Assembly (NCBI GenBank): GCA_016196825.1
Contig: JACPWY010000034.1
Location: 1 to 64,000 of the forward strand
DNA length: 64,000 nt
Direction of reading: 5' to 3'
From: Deltaproteobacteria bacterium
Lineage (GTDB): Bacteria > Bdellovibrionota > FAC87 > UBA2466
A model generated the notes under the pieces. The model was not told the DNA's origin. It saw nothing but the letters and a program-made list of their open reading frames with translations, and did not search any database. Positions 50,669 to 57,584 of this stretch are shown here, piece after piece. Position 1 is the stretch's first letter; each line of letters starts with the position of its first letter. The translations under genes and the position numbers were made by a program.

Positions 50669-50780
50669 GAGGCGTGAGGCATGGTTTCTCAAGGGCGGAA
50701 GAAATTGTGCGGGACTTCCTGGGATACCCCCGAGGCAACTTGTCCCTTCTTTCCGTACTGGTGGGGCCCATGCGCTGACT

Positions 50781-51266
50781 TTAGATACCGGCGCCTCCGA
50801 GAAAGTTGGATAGACTCTGAATGATCGGTTTAGCCAAAAAATCTTTCCCCGTTTGAATCAAATCCGTCGATTCGCTGTAATCAACTAACTCTGCCTCCAA
50901 TAACCGCAGGAGATCGGTGGCGGTGAGAATCCCCTCGACTCTGCCCGTGCTTGTGAGTGGAATCGCAGTAGAGCCAAGAGCGACAAAGGCGTGAACAACC
51001 TGTCTGATTTCAGTGTTTTCATCAAGAGCGGGGACGTCGGAGCGCATGACCTGGCTCACTTTCTTATTTTTGTCCCAAACACCCGCGCAGTCTCTTGCAT
51101 CGAGAATGCCTTTGTAATTCTTACCATCCATTACAATCAGGTGATGGATGGAGAGTCTGTTCATTCTCTCTACGGCTTCCCCGAGCGAGACCTCGGCCTG
51201 AACGGTCACCACTTTCGGTCGCATCCAATCCCAGACAAGGTCGCCTTTCACCTGCGCTGCTTTCAT
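50781..51266 (-). CDS. CBS domain protein
   Basis: A 161-residue protein made of one CBS (Bateman) pair: MRPKVVTVQAEVSLGEAVERMNRLSIHHLIVMDGKNYKGILDARDCAGV in parts for CBS1, and MRSDVPALDENTEIRQVVHAFVALGSTAIPLTSTGRVEGILTATDLLRLL in parts for CBS2. Such pairs bind adenine nucleotides and serve as energy or redox sensors. The C-terminal 25 residues form an extra helix. Its ATG overlaps the stop of the preceding CBS gene by four bases, so the two proteins are made together and may pair. The adjacent divergent operon encodes ion transporters, which suggests stress or ion homeostasis; inference. Confidence 0.9.
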   Translation of the reverse strand: MKAAQVKGDLVWDWMRPKVVTVQAEVSLGEAVERMNRLSIHHLIVMDGKNYKGILDARDCAGVWDKNKKVSQVMRSDVPALDENTEIRQVVHAFVALGSTAIPLTSTGRVEGILTATDLLRLLEAELVDYSESTDLIQTGKDFLAKPIIQSLSNFLGGAGI

Positions 51267-51673
51267 TTCTTCCCGCTGTTCTTTGTCGCGAGATCGTGAA
51301 TCGCGGCGAGTGCTTCTCGCGGAGTGAATAGCCCCACGATTTTGCCGTTGGAGTCCTGAACGATCGTGCAGCCGTAAACATTGTCTGGAGTGTTGTCCAA
51401 GACCTCGTAGAGACTTGTTCCCGGTCCGGCCACCGCGGGAGCCGGAGACATCAAATCACCTACGGTAGTTGCCTCCGATCCAAGAAGTGAGGCCGCAAAC
51501 CGAGGCGAGTGGTCTTTGAGAAGCCCCACAACTCTTTTCCCCGATAAAACGGGAAGGTAATGACTCCCCGACTGAGTCATCGTGTTCAAAGCCTTCTTTA
51601 AAGATGATCCCGGGTGCACAGAACGGGGCGCCTTCATCATGTAATCACTTATTTGGGGTTCTGAACGTTGCAT
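51263..51673 (-). CDS. CBS domain protein
   Basis: 136 residues with a CBS pair: SDYMMKAPRSVHPGSSLKKALNTM, HYLPVLSGKRVVGLLKDHS for the first, and DLMSPAPAVAGPGTSLYEVLDNT, YGCTIVQDSNGKIVGLFTPREAL for the second. It is soluble, with a Lys-rich end (TKNSGKK). The start ATG has a perfect AAGGAGG. First gene of a two-gene operon with the CBS gene at 50781-51266. It is divergent from the Na+/H+ antiporter-like gene; the 203-base gap between carries both promoters. Likely an adenylate-responsive regulator protein; the partner is unknown. Confidence 0.9.
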   Translation of the reverse strand: MQRSEPQISDYMMKAPRSVHPGSSLKKALNTMTQSGSHYLPVLSGKRVVGLLKDHSPRFAASLLGSEATTVGDLMSPAPAVAGPGTSLYEVLDNTPDNVYGCTIVQDSNGKIVGLFTPREALAAIHDLATKNSGKK

Positions 51674-51876
51674 GCTGCTACCTCCTTGTTTACTTCGTTG
51701 GTTTGGTATCAGATTGATGCAAGGCCCGTGCCACTTTCCGATATCCAGTATTCGGTGGTGATCGAGACGAGATATTTCCTAACCGATAATTTGAATTTGG
51801 AAGAAAAGGAGTACAAGCTTGGCTCGAGGATGGCGAGTTCTCTATTAGGAAAAATTAACGCAAATAGGAAGAAATA

Positions 51877-53160
51877 GTGTCCAGCCCGATCGAGATTATC
51901 GCCTCCCTTTTTTTTGCCCTTGCCGTTCTTCACACCTTCGCGGTTAAGCGCTTCCAGCACATCGCCTCGACGTTTCCGGAAGGCTCCATCGGAGAGAATG
52001 TCTTTCACCTCATGGGAGAGGTCGAGATCGTTTTCGGCTTGTGGGCCGGTGCATTTGTGGCCGTGCTTGCAGCACTCCAGGGTGGCGAGGAGGCGATCCA
52101 CTATGTTGAGAGTTTCAATTTTACCGAGCCTGCCTTTGTCTTCGTAATTATGACCATAGCGTCGACGCGGCCTATCGTGGGGACGGCCTTTGAGCTCATT
52201 ATGTTGGTGGCCCGGGTTCTCCCTTTGCCTAGGGCGGTTGCCTTCTATGTTACAGCGCTTATTATTGGGCCGCTTCTGGGAAGTCTCATCACGGAGCCGG
52301 CGGCCATGACTGTAACGGCACTCATTCTCAGGGATGCTTTTTTCCAAAAGGACGTCACCAATCGATTCAGGTACCTTACCCTGGCCGTGCTTTTTGTGAA
52401 CATCTCTATTGGCGGCGTGCTGACCCATTTCGCCGCTCCCCCAGTCGTCATGGTGGCCGCCAAATGGAACTGGGGAATGAAGTATATGTTTGCGACCTTC
52501 GGATGGAAGGCAATCTTGGCAACGGTTACGAACACGGTTCTTGCCTCGGTAGTTTTAAGAAGAGAGTTCTCATCTATTCGTCTGGGAGAAGGGGTAAAGA
52601 ACACTCGGCGCCAAATTCCACTTTGGCTAACGTCGATCCACTTTCTGTTTTTGGCATGGGTGGTTGTGACATCACACCACCCGGTTGTTTTTCTGAGCCT
52701 CTTTCTCTTTTTTCAGGGAATCATTGTCATTACTCAAGAATACCAGGATGAGCTGAAGCTTAAGGAAAGCCTTCTTGTCGGCTTCTTTCTCGGGGGGCTC
52801 ATTGTGTTGGGTGGTCTTCAGGGGTGGTGGCTGAAACCATTCTTAACGAGTCTTTCTGAGTTGCCACTTTTCCTCGGCGCCACCATACTCACGGCTGTCG
52901 TGGACAATGCCGCACTCACCTTTCTAGGGACCCAAGTTTCCACCTTGGGAGAACCTCTCAAGTTCGCTCTTGTATCCGGAGCGGTCTCAGGAGGTGGCCT
53001 AACGATTATCGCCAATGCACCCAACCCGGCGGGATTCGCGATATTGCGAGACAATTTCGGCTCAGAAGGGATTAGCCCAACTCAACTGTTCCTCTATGCA
53101 CTCCTTCCGACTTTGGTTGCGATGTCTTGCTTTTGGGGGTTGCCCGGAGGTGGCGGATGA
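51877..53160 (+). CDS. Putative Na+/H+ antiporter (PF07399-like)
   Basis: A 427-residue inner-membrane protein with about eleven helices, starting at GTG 51877 (AGGAAG upstream). The sequence shows features of the putative Na+/H+ antiporter family PF07399: KRFQHIASTFPEGSIGENVFHLMGEVEIVFGLW near the N-terminus, TEPAAMTVTALIL in the middle, GVLTHFAAPPVVMVA, and late the polar membrane motif TAVVDNAALTFLG and SGGGLTIIANAPNPAGF, the last resembling the ion-transporter superfamily hairpins. Probable role: sodium or proton balance. The next gene begins in its stop codon (ATGA), so a helix-turn-helix regulator is coupled to it. Confidence 0.82.
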   Translation: MSSPIEIIASLFFALAVLHTFAVKRFQHIASTFPEGSIGENVFHLMGEVEIVFGLWAGAFVAVLAALQGGEEAIHYVESFNFTEPAFVFVIMTIASTRPIVGTAFELIMLVARVLPLPRAVAFYVTALIIGPLLGSLITEPAAMTVTALILRDAFFQKDVTNRFRYLTLAVLFVNISIGGVLTHFAAPPVVMVAAKWNWGMKYMFATFGWKAILATVTNTVLASVVLRREFSSIRLGEGVKNTRRQIPLWLTSIHFLFLAWVVVTSHHPVVFLSLFLFFQGIIVITQEYQDELKLKESLLVGFFLGGLIVLGGLQGWWLKPFLTSLSELPLFLGATILTAVVDNAALTFLGTQVSTLGEPLKFALVSGAVSGGGLTIIANAPNPAGFAILRDNFGSEGISPTQLFLYALLPTLVAMSCFWGLPGGGG

Positions 53161-53555
53161 AGGACGAGTTGTTCAGTCCGGAAATGCGACGCTTCATCGC
53201 GCATAACATCGACTCCGTAGCGACACTGGAGATTCTCGCTCTTCTTTATGGCGTGAGGGACAAAGAAATGAGCGTAGAACGAATCACGACTGAGCTCAGA
53301 AGCAGCGGCCCTGCTGTGAACGTACGAGCCCAACAGTTAACGAAACAGGGAATTCTGAAGACTGGAACCTCGCCGTTATCCTATCGATATCAGCCGAATT
53401 CGGAGGCTCTGCACCGGCTTGTGGAGGAGCTCACCAAGCTGTATTCCCGATATCACGTGAGAGTTATTGATCAGATTTATAACCCAGGCCGATCAGCTGC
53501 TCAGGAACTGGCTGATGCCTTTAGAATTAAATCGGGAGACGACGACAATGGCTGA
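53157..53555 (+). CDS. Winged-helix regulator-like protein
   Basis: 132 residues from ATG 53157, which overlaps the antiporter stop codon. The segment DSVATLEILALLYGVRDKEMSVERITTEL, then GPAVNVRAQQLTKQGILK and a wing ending SYRYQP, has the layout of a MarR/ArsR-like winged helix. The C-terminal helix (LHRLVEELTKLYSRYHVRVIDQIY) would serve dimerisation. No ligand-binding domain. Likely an autoregulator or regulator of this transporter operon. Its last eight bases overlap the next small membrane-protein gene. Confidence 0.7.
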   Translation: MKDELFSPEMRRFIAHNIDSVATLEILALLYGVRDKEMSVERITTELRSSGPAVNVRAQQLTKQGILKTGTSPLSYRYQPNSEALHRLVEELTKLYSRYHVRVIDQIYNPGRSAAQELADAFRIKSGDDDNG

Positions 53556-53805
53556 AACGGTCTACCTTCTTTGTGCAATCACGAGCACCGCAGCCGCGGG
53601 ATTACTCTCAATCAAGTATCGCCAACGACGAATCCCCCTTCTCCTCTGGACGACCATTTGTTTTACGGCGTTTGCGCTGAATAACATTCTTCTCTACGTC
53701 GATTTGGTCATGGTCCCTCAGGTCAATTTGGTTACGCTGCGGACGTCGGTGATGCTGATGGGGTTTCTTGCGCTTTTATATGGAATGATTTGGGAGAGGG
53801 TATAA
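53548..53805 (+). CDS. Small membrane protein (85 residues)
   Basis: Starts at ATG 53548 (GGGAGA upstream) inside the end of the regulator gene. The product has three hydrophobic helices: VYLLCAITSTAAAGLLSI, LLLWTTICFTAFALNNILLYV, and VMLMGFLALLYGMIW, separated by basic turns (KYRQRRIP). It resembles the DUF5985-type small membrane proteins, which typically come as two adjacent genes. Its stop TAA shares its last base with the next ATG (TAATG), so it is translated in tandem with the following similar protein. Function unknown. Confidence 0.72.
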   Translation: MAETVYLLCAITSTAAAGLLSIKYRQRRIPLLLWTTICFTAFALNNILLYVDLVMVPQVNLVTLRTSVMLMGFLALLYGMIWERV

Positions 53806-54074
53806 TGGGTGGCAATTGCTTTCTTGCGGGTGGCGTTTTTATCTCGGCGCTTCTTTGCGCCCTCTACTTTCTTCGATTCTGGAAAGAATCAGCAGACCGT
53901 TTCTATTTGTTTTTTTCCGTGGCCTTTATTTTATTTGGATTGGAGCGGCTGCCCGTACTTTTCGAGTGGGAATTGAGCGATTCTGGCGGTTCGGTTTACA
54001 TCATTCGTCTGCTTGCGTTCATTCTGATTCTGGTTGCGATAGCGGATAAGAATCTTTCGGTGAAAGAGAAGTGA
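53805..54074 (+). CDS. DUF5985-like small membrane protein (89 residues)
   Basis: ATG 53805 overlaps the preceding stop. Three helices: CFLAGGVFISALLCALYFLRFW, FYLFFSVAFILFGLERLPVL, and YIIRLLAFILILVAI, ending in a basic tail (DKNLSVKEK). The motif ALYFLRFWKESADRFYLFFSVAF..GLERL fits the DUF5985 family (FFLRFW....D.LF..FA.AF.LL...R). The family is often seen near regulators and transporters; its role is not known. Paired with the previous protein. Confidence 0.8.
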   Translation: MGGNCFLAGGVFISALLCALYFLRFWKESADRFYLFFSVAFILFGLERLPVLFEWELSDSGGSVYIIRLLAFILILVAIADKNLSVKEK

Positions 54075-54148
54075 GTGCTGTTCTCAAAAAGAACTTTGCC
54101 GAGGCCAAAACGGCGCCAAATGTGCGGTTGTTGAAGCCTGTGAAATAG

Positions 54149-54562
54149 ATGCAGGCATTGTATTTCATTCTGGCTGCGCTCCATCTTGTGGCCATTGTCG
54201 TCACCGGAGTCTTGTGGATAGTCGTTGTTCTCTTTCCAAAAACTGGTTTAGAAAAGCACCTGCACAGTATCAGAGCGGTCCACTTCGGATCCCTGTACCT
54301 GGCTTCCCTCTTCCTGGGTATTGCATACGCCTTGAAGACGCTCAACGTTCCGTCGAAGCTTTGGTTGCCCTTTCCCGCTGGACTCGGACTGCTCGTGTTC
54401 TTTTCAGGTGTCGGGTATCTCATCCCGAGGCCTAGCGACCTTGACCCCTTTTATTATTGGACCAAAGGCTGGGCGCTTGCTCTGGCCTTGATCGGAACCC
54501 TTTGCCTGATCACAGGACTTTGTTGGACCGCCGCGGTGTTGGTCGTCTACGGAGCCTTCTAA
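54149..54562 (+). CDS. Membrane protein of unknown function, four helices
   Basis: 137 residues, starting ATG 54149, with four hydrophobic helices (YFILAALHLVAIVVTGVLWIVVVLF in parts, FGSLYLASLFLGIAYAL, LPFPAGLGLLVFFSGVGYLI, and ALALALIGTLCLITGLCWTAAVLVV in parts). Short loops contain a conserved-looking LHSIRAVHFGSLY and RPSDLDPFYYWTKGWA, with two histidines near the first helix border that might bind heme or metal. Not recognised. It is 74 bases after the previous gene on the same strand and may belong to the same transcript. Confidence 0.7.
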   Translation: MQALYFILAALHLVAIVVTGVLWIVVVLFPKTGLEKHLHSIRAVHFGSLYLASLFLGIAYALKTLNVPSKLWLPFPAGLGLLVFFSGVGYLIPRPSDLDPFYYWTKGWALALALIGTLCLITGLCWTAAVLVVYGAF

Positions 54563-54643
54563 TAAGCGAGACTAATTGCCCCGCCACGAGCGTCTCCTGT
54601 CTCACATTCGTTTGGGGGTCCCATCTGCTGAGCCAAAAATGGT

Positions 54644-54659
54644 TGGCAGGCGCCTTGCA
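54644..54659 (+). promoter_or_regulatory. Sigma-54 (RpoN) promoter
   Basis: TGGCAG-GCGCC-TTGCA with consensus spacing (GG 54645-54646, GC 54657-54658). Predicted start near 54669, 32 bases before the lipoprotein ATG at 54701. Nearly identical to the site at 34298-34313, including bases of the spacer. Confidence 0.75.
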
Positions 54660-54700
54660 ATAGATTTCCCCGAGAACCGTTACGAACAGAAGGGGAAACA

Positions 54701-55033
54701 ATGAAGAATCTAACGCTAGTATTAAGCGCCGCGACATTCTTGATGGGCTGTGCCCATTCCATGATGCGAGGCACGGTGGTGATGAAAGACACGGAGGATG
54801 AGCTGCACGTTTGCATGGGGGAGAAAGAGGTCAAGGCTGGGGATAGAGTTGCATTCTTCACCAACAAGTGCACCCCTCGCGGTGGTCGAGAGGCGCTAGG
54901 AGATCGGTGCACAAAGATTCGGATCGGCGAAGGAGCCGTGATCCAGTCCCTCAATGAACACTACTCGATGGTTAGGCCGGATGCCGGTGTTGGCGCCAAG
55001 GTAACCGAGGGCACTGTCGTCGAAAAAATTTGA
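54701..55033 (+). CDS. Small lipoprotein
   Basis: 110 residues from ATG 54701 (GAAGGGG upstream). The signal peptide ends in the lipobox LMGCAH (Cys17). The mature part of about 94 residues starts HSMMRGTVVMKDTEDELHVCMGEKEVKAGDRVAFF and looks like a small beta barrel (SH3- or OB-like), with further GRREALG-like basic loops and three cysteines. No family recognised. A sigma-54 promoter precedes it. A 6-bp hairpin (55033-55049) covers its stop and lies before the cusC gene, so it may cut transcription or limit read-through into the efflux operon. Confidence 0.75.
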   Translation: MKNLTLVLSAATFLMGCAHSMMRGTVVMKDTEDELHVCMGEKEVKAGDRVAFFTNKCTPRGGREALGDRCTKIRIGEGAVIQSLNEHYSMVRPDAGVGAKVTEGTVVEKI

Positions 55034-55062
55034 CCCCATTTGGTGGGGTAGCGACTGGATGA

Positions 55063-56481
55063 ATGATTATCAGAAAGATTTGTCGAGTTTGGCTGACCAT
55101 TTGCCTTGTCCTCTTTAGGGAAGCGGCAGCCAATACCCTCTCTCTCGAGTCTTTTCTCACCGAGGTCAAACAGTCTAACCCCACTCTCCAGTCGGTCCAA
55201 TTTCAAGCTGAGGCGCTCAGGCATCGTGTTGGACCTTCGCAAGCCTGGGATGATCCCTTTTTCGCCATTGGCCCGGACCAGATTCCCTTGGATGGGTCCG
55301 GGGGCTCGATGCTCCGGTTTCAATTAAGCCAAACCATCCCGTTTCCCGGAAAGTCGGGAGCCAAGGGTGTTGCCGCGGAACAACGTTTTTCGGCAGCCCA
55401 AGCTGGCGCCGAGACGGCGACGCGCGAAATCACCGTGCTCGCCACTCAAGCCTTCTACCGGGCGTTTTTCAATCAACGATCCATTGAGCTCAACAAAAAT
55501 TTAAAATCGCTCCTCTCCGGAGCCGTAGAGAGCACCAGGGCGAGATATCAAACGGGTGATGCGTCTCACCACGATTGGCTCCTCGCCCGAGTGGAGCTTT
55601 CCGTTCTTGAGGTCGAACGTCTTCGCCTCGATCGGGAAGGGCACACATTGAGAGCCCTTCTCAACGAACTGAGGAATCGGCCTCCCGAGCTGCCGATAAA
55701 AATTGCCCCCGTGGTTTTTGGCGACCTGGTCAATGAGGCGCCCCCAGACCTCAATGCTCAGCCGGAGTTAAAGGCGCTAGAAGCTTCCGTTAGCTTGTCG
55801 GAGGCAGAGAGACGCTACGCCAGGCTTTCCTATTTTCCGGATTTTGTGTTGCAGGGTATGGCCATGACTCCTACGGCAATGGATGGAATGGGTGGCCAAA
55901 AGTCCAGTTGGGGCGTCATGGTAGGAGTGAGTCTACCACTTTACTTTTGGGGGAAGCAGACCGAGCTTTCCGCGGCCGCCGAAAACTCGCGCAGCGCAGC
56001 CCTTGCCGAGAAGAGGGGTTTGGAAAATCGTCTTAACTCGGAAATCATCGATGCGCAGGAACAACTGAAGACGGCGAGAGATGTCATCGCTCTTTATAAA
56101 ACCGAGGTACTGCCCTCAACTGAAATCGCTCTTGAAAACGCTAAGGTGGGCTATGCAGCTAAGCGACTGCCGCTCACCCAGTTTATCGATACGCTTAAGG
56201 TGAAGCGCACCCAGGAGCTTGAGTTTCTGGCCGCTCAAATTGATGGAAGGCTTGCACAGACTCGAATTCGCGAACTCCTGTCGTCTCCACCCACCTTACG
56301 GCTAGCCCCATCGCGACCGACGCTCTTTGGTGGAATGGCAGCTCCCTCAATGGTGCGAATGGGTTCTTCGGATACCGTTGGGATGGGGCGTGGAATGAGC
56401 GGTCCGACGAGAAAATCTAAGAGTGGCGCTCCGACTCCCCCATCGGGAGAAGGAATGCCCGAAATGGGCGGAGGAATGTAA
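55063..56481 (+). CDS. cusC: Outer-membrane efflux protein (TolC/CusC family) with Met-rich tail
   Basis: 472 residues with a signal peptide (IRKICRVWLTICLVLFREAAA, then NTLSLE) and two OEP repeats: LESFLTEVKQSNPTLQSV...ALRHRVG for the first and LNAQPELKALEASVSLSEAERRYAR for the second, with the FLLQGM-type barrel strands (DFVLQGMAMTP, SWGVMVGVSLPL). It forms the outer-membrane channel of a tripartite pump. The last 60 residues are unusual: Met/Gly/Pro-rich (GGMAAPSMVRMGSS, VGMGRGMSGP, GEGMPEMGGGM), much like Cu(I)-binding methionine motifs. The next gene starts in its stop codon (TAATG). First gene of the cusCBA operon. Start ATG 55063; ATG 55059 is out of frame. Confidence 0.9.
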   Translation: MIIRKICRVWLTICLVLFREAAANTLSLESFLTEVKQSNPTLQSVQFQAEALRHRVGPSQAWDDPFFAIGPDQIPLDGSGGSMLRFQLSQTIPFPGKSGAKGVAAEQRFSAAQAGAETATREITVLATQAFYRAFFNQRSIELNKNLKSLLSGAVESTRARYQTGDASHHDWLLARVELSVLEVERLRLDREGHTLRALLNELRNRPPELPIKIAPVVFGDLVNEAPPDLNAQPELKALEASVSLSEAERRYARLSYFPDFVLQGMAMTPTAMDGMGGQKSSWGVMVGVSLPLYFWGKQTELSAAAENSRSAALAEKRGLENRLNSEIIDAQEQLKTARDVIALYKTEVLPSTEIALENAKVGYAAKRLPLTQFIDTLKVKRTQELEFLAAQIDGRLAQTRIRELLSSPPTLRLAPSRPTLFGGMAAPSMVRMGSSDTVGMGRGMSGPTRKSKSGAPTPPSGEGMPEMGGGM

Positions 56482-57578
56482 TGGTGTCACTTGTGCTCTT
56501 TCTGAGTTTTGGACTCCAGCTTCTGGGGGCGGACCCTAAACATTCTGCTCCCCAACACAATCAGGTTCAGGAGGAGCTGCGTGTTTCGATTACCGTCTCT
56601 CATGAACAACAGGGAACCATGGGTCTAAAGACTACCAAAGCCTTGAAACGACTAGCGGACCACAAAATTCGCACCGTCGGGAACATCACAGCCGATGAGC
56701 GCAACGAGGCGCATTTTCACACAAGGGTCAATGGGTGGATAGAGCGTGTTTTCGCTGATTATGTGGGTAAGCCCATTCAAAAGGGGCAACCCCTTTTTGA
56801 TCTCTACAGTCCGGAGCTCGTCTCTACTCAGGAAGAGCTCCTGGTTGCGAAACGTCAGGGGGCCAATGGATCGGAGATCGCCCAGGCTTCTTTAGACCGA
56901 CTCCGTCTCTGGGAGGTTCCCAAAACGGAGGTTGATTCGGTTATCAAATCGGGGAAAGCGAAAAAGGCGATTACGTTTGTCTCACCGGTGACCGGCTTCA
57001 TTCTCGGCAAAACGGCCATAAACGGGATGTATATCACTCCTGAAATGGAGCTTTATCATATTGCGGATCTGTCTCGCATATGGATCGTGGTGACTCTTTA
57101 CGAATATGATATTGCCGCCATTCACGTCGGCGATGTGGCCGAGATTCAACTGCCCTATGATCCCAACAAGAATTTCAAAGCCAGGCTGACTTACATTTAT
57201 CCGGAGATTGACACGGATACTCGTACCGGGAAAGCCCGCATAGAGCTGGATAACATCAATCAGAATCTTAAACCGGGTATGTTTGCCAATGTGGTTATTG
57301 AGAAGTCACTCGGCGAGGCAATCGTGGTTCCTGATGACGCCGTGATTGATACGGGCCTGCGGAAGATCGTGTTTGTGAGGATCGGCCAGCAATTCGAGCC
57401 CAAAGAGGTCAGCGTGGGGCCACGGGTGGGAAATGAGGTCACCATTCTTTCTGGGCTCATGGAAAACGATGAGGTCGTGACAAGTGCCCATTTTCTAATC
57501 GACGCCGAAAGCAAATTTCAGGCGGCCGTCAAAAAAGATAAACCAGCTGGGGGACACTCGGGCCACGGGAGCCATTGA
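56481..57578 (+). CDS. cusB: RND efflux periplasmic adaptor (CusB family)
   Basis: 365 residues. The N-terminal signal (SLVLFLSFGLQLLGA) is followed by His-containing linker (KHSAPQHNQ). Then the adaptor domains appear: HKIRTVGNITADERNEAHFHTRVNGWIERVFADYVGKPIQKGQPLFDLYSPELVSTQEELL in parts (barrel-sandwich/lipoyl), FVSPVTGFILGKTAINGMYITPEMELYHIADLSRIW (heavy-metal adaptor landmark), and the beta-barrel with GKARIELDN, NLKPGMFANVVIE. The C-terminus is His/Gly-rich (GGHSGHGSH). It links CusA to CusC and may bind the metal for transfer. Translationally coupled to cusC; the pump gene follows seven bases downstream. Confidence 0.92.
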   Translation: MVSLVLFLSFGLQLLGADPKHSAPQHNQVQEELRVSITVSHEQQGTMGLKTTKALKRLADHKIRTVGNITADERNEAHFHTRVNGWIERVFADYVGKPIQKGQPLFDLYSPELVSTQEELLVAKRQGANGSEIAQASLDRLRLWEVPKTEVDSVIKSGKAKKAITFVSPVTGFILGKTAINGMYITPEMELYHIADLSRIWIVVTLYEYDIAAIHVGDVAEIQLPYDPNKNFKARLTYIYPEIDTDTRTGKARIELDNINQNLKPGMFANVVIEKSLGEAIVVPDDAVIDTGLRKIVFVRIGQQFEPKEVSVGPRVGNEVTILSGLMENDEVVTSAHFLIDAESKFQAAVKKDKPAGGHSGHGSH

Positions 57579-57584
57579 ACTATT

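Noticed and set aside
51668-51877. 69-codon + strand ORF between the CBS and antiporter genes
   Set aside because: It covers the ribosome site and start of the divergent CBS gene, has no Shine-Dalgarno and shows no protein-like pattern; more likely promoter DNA.
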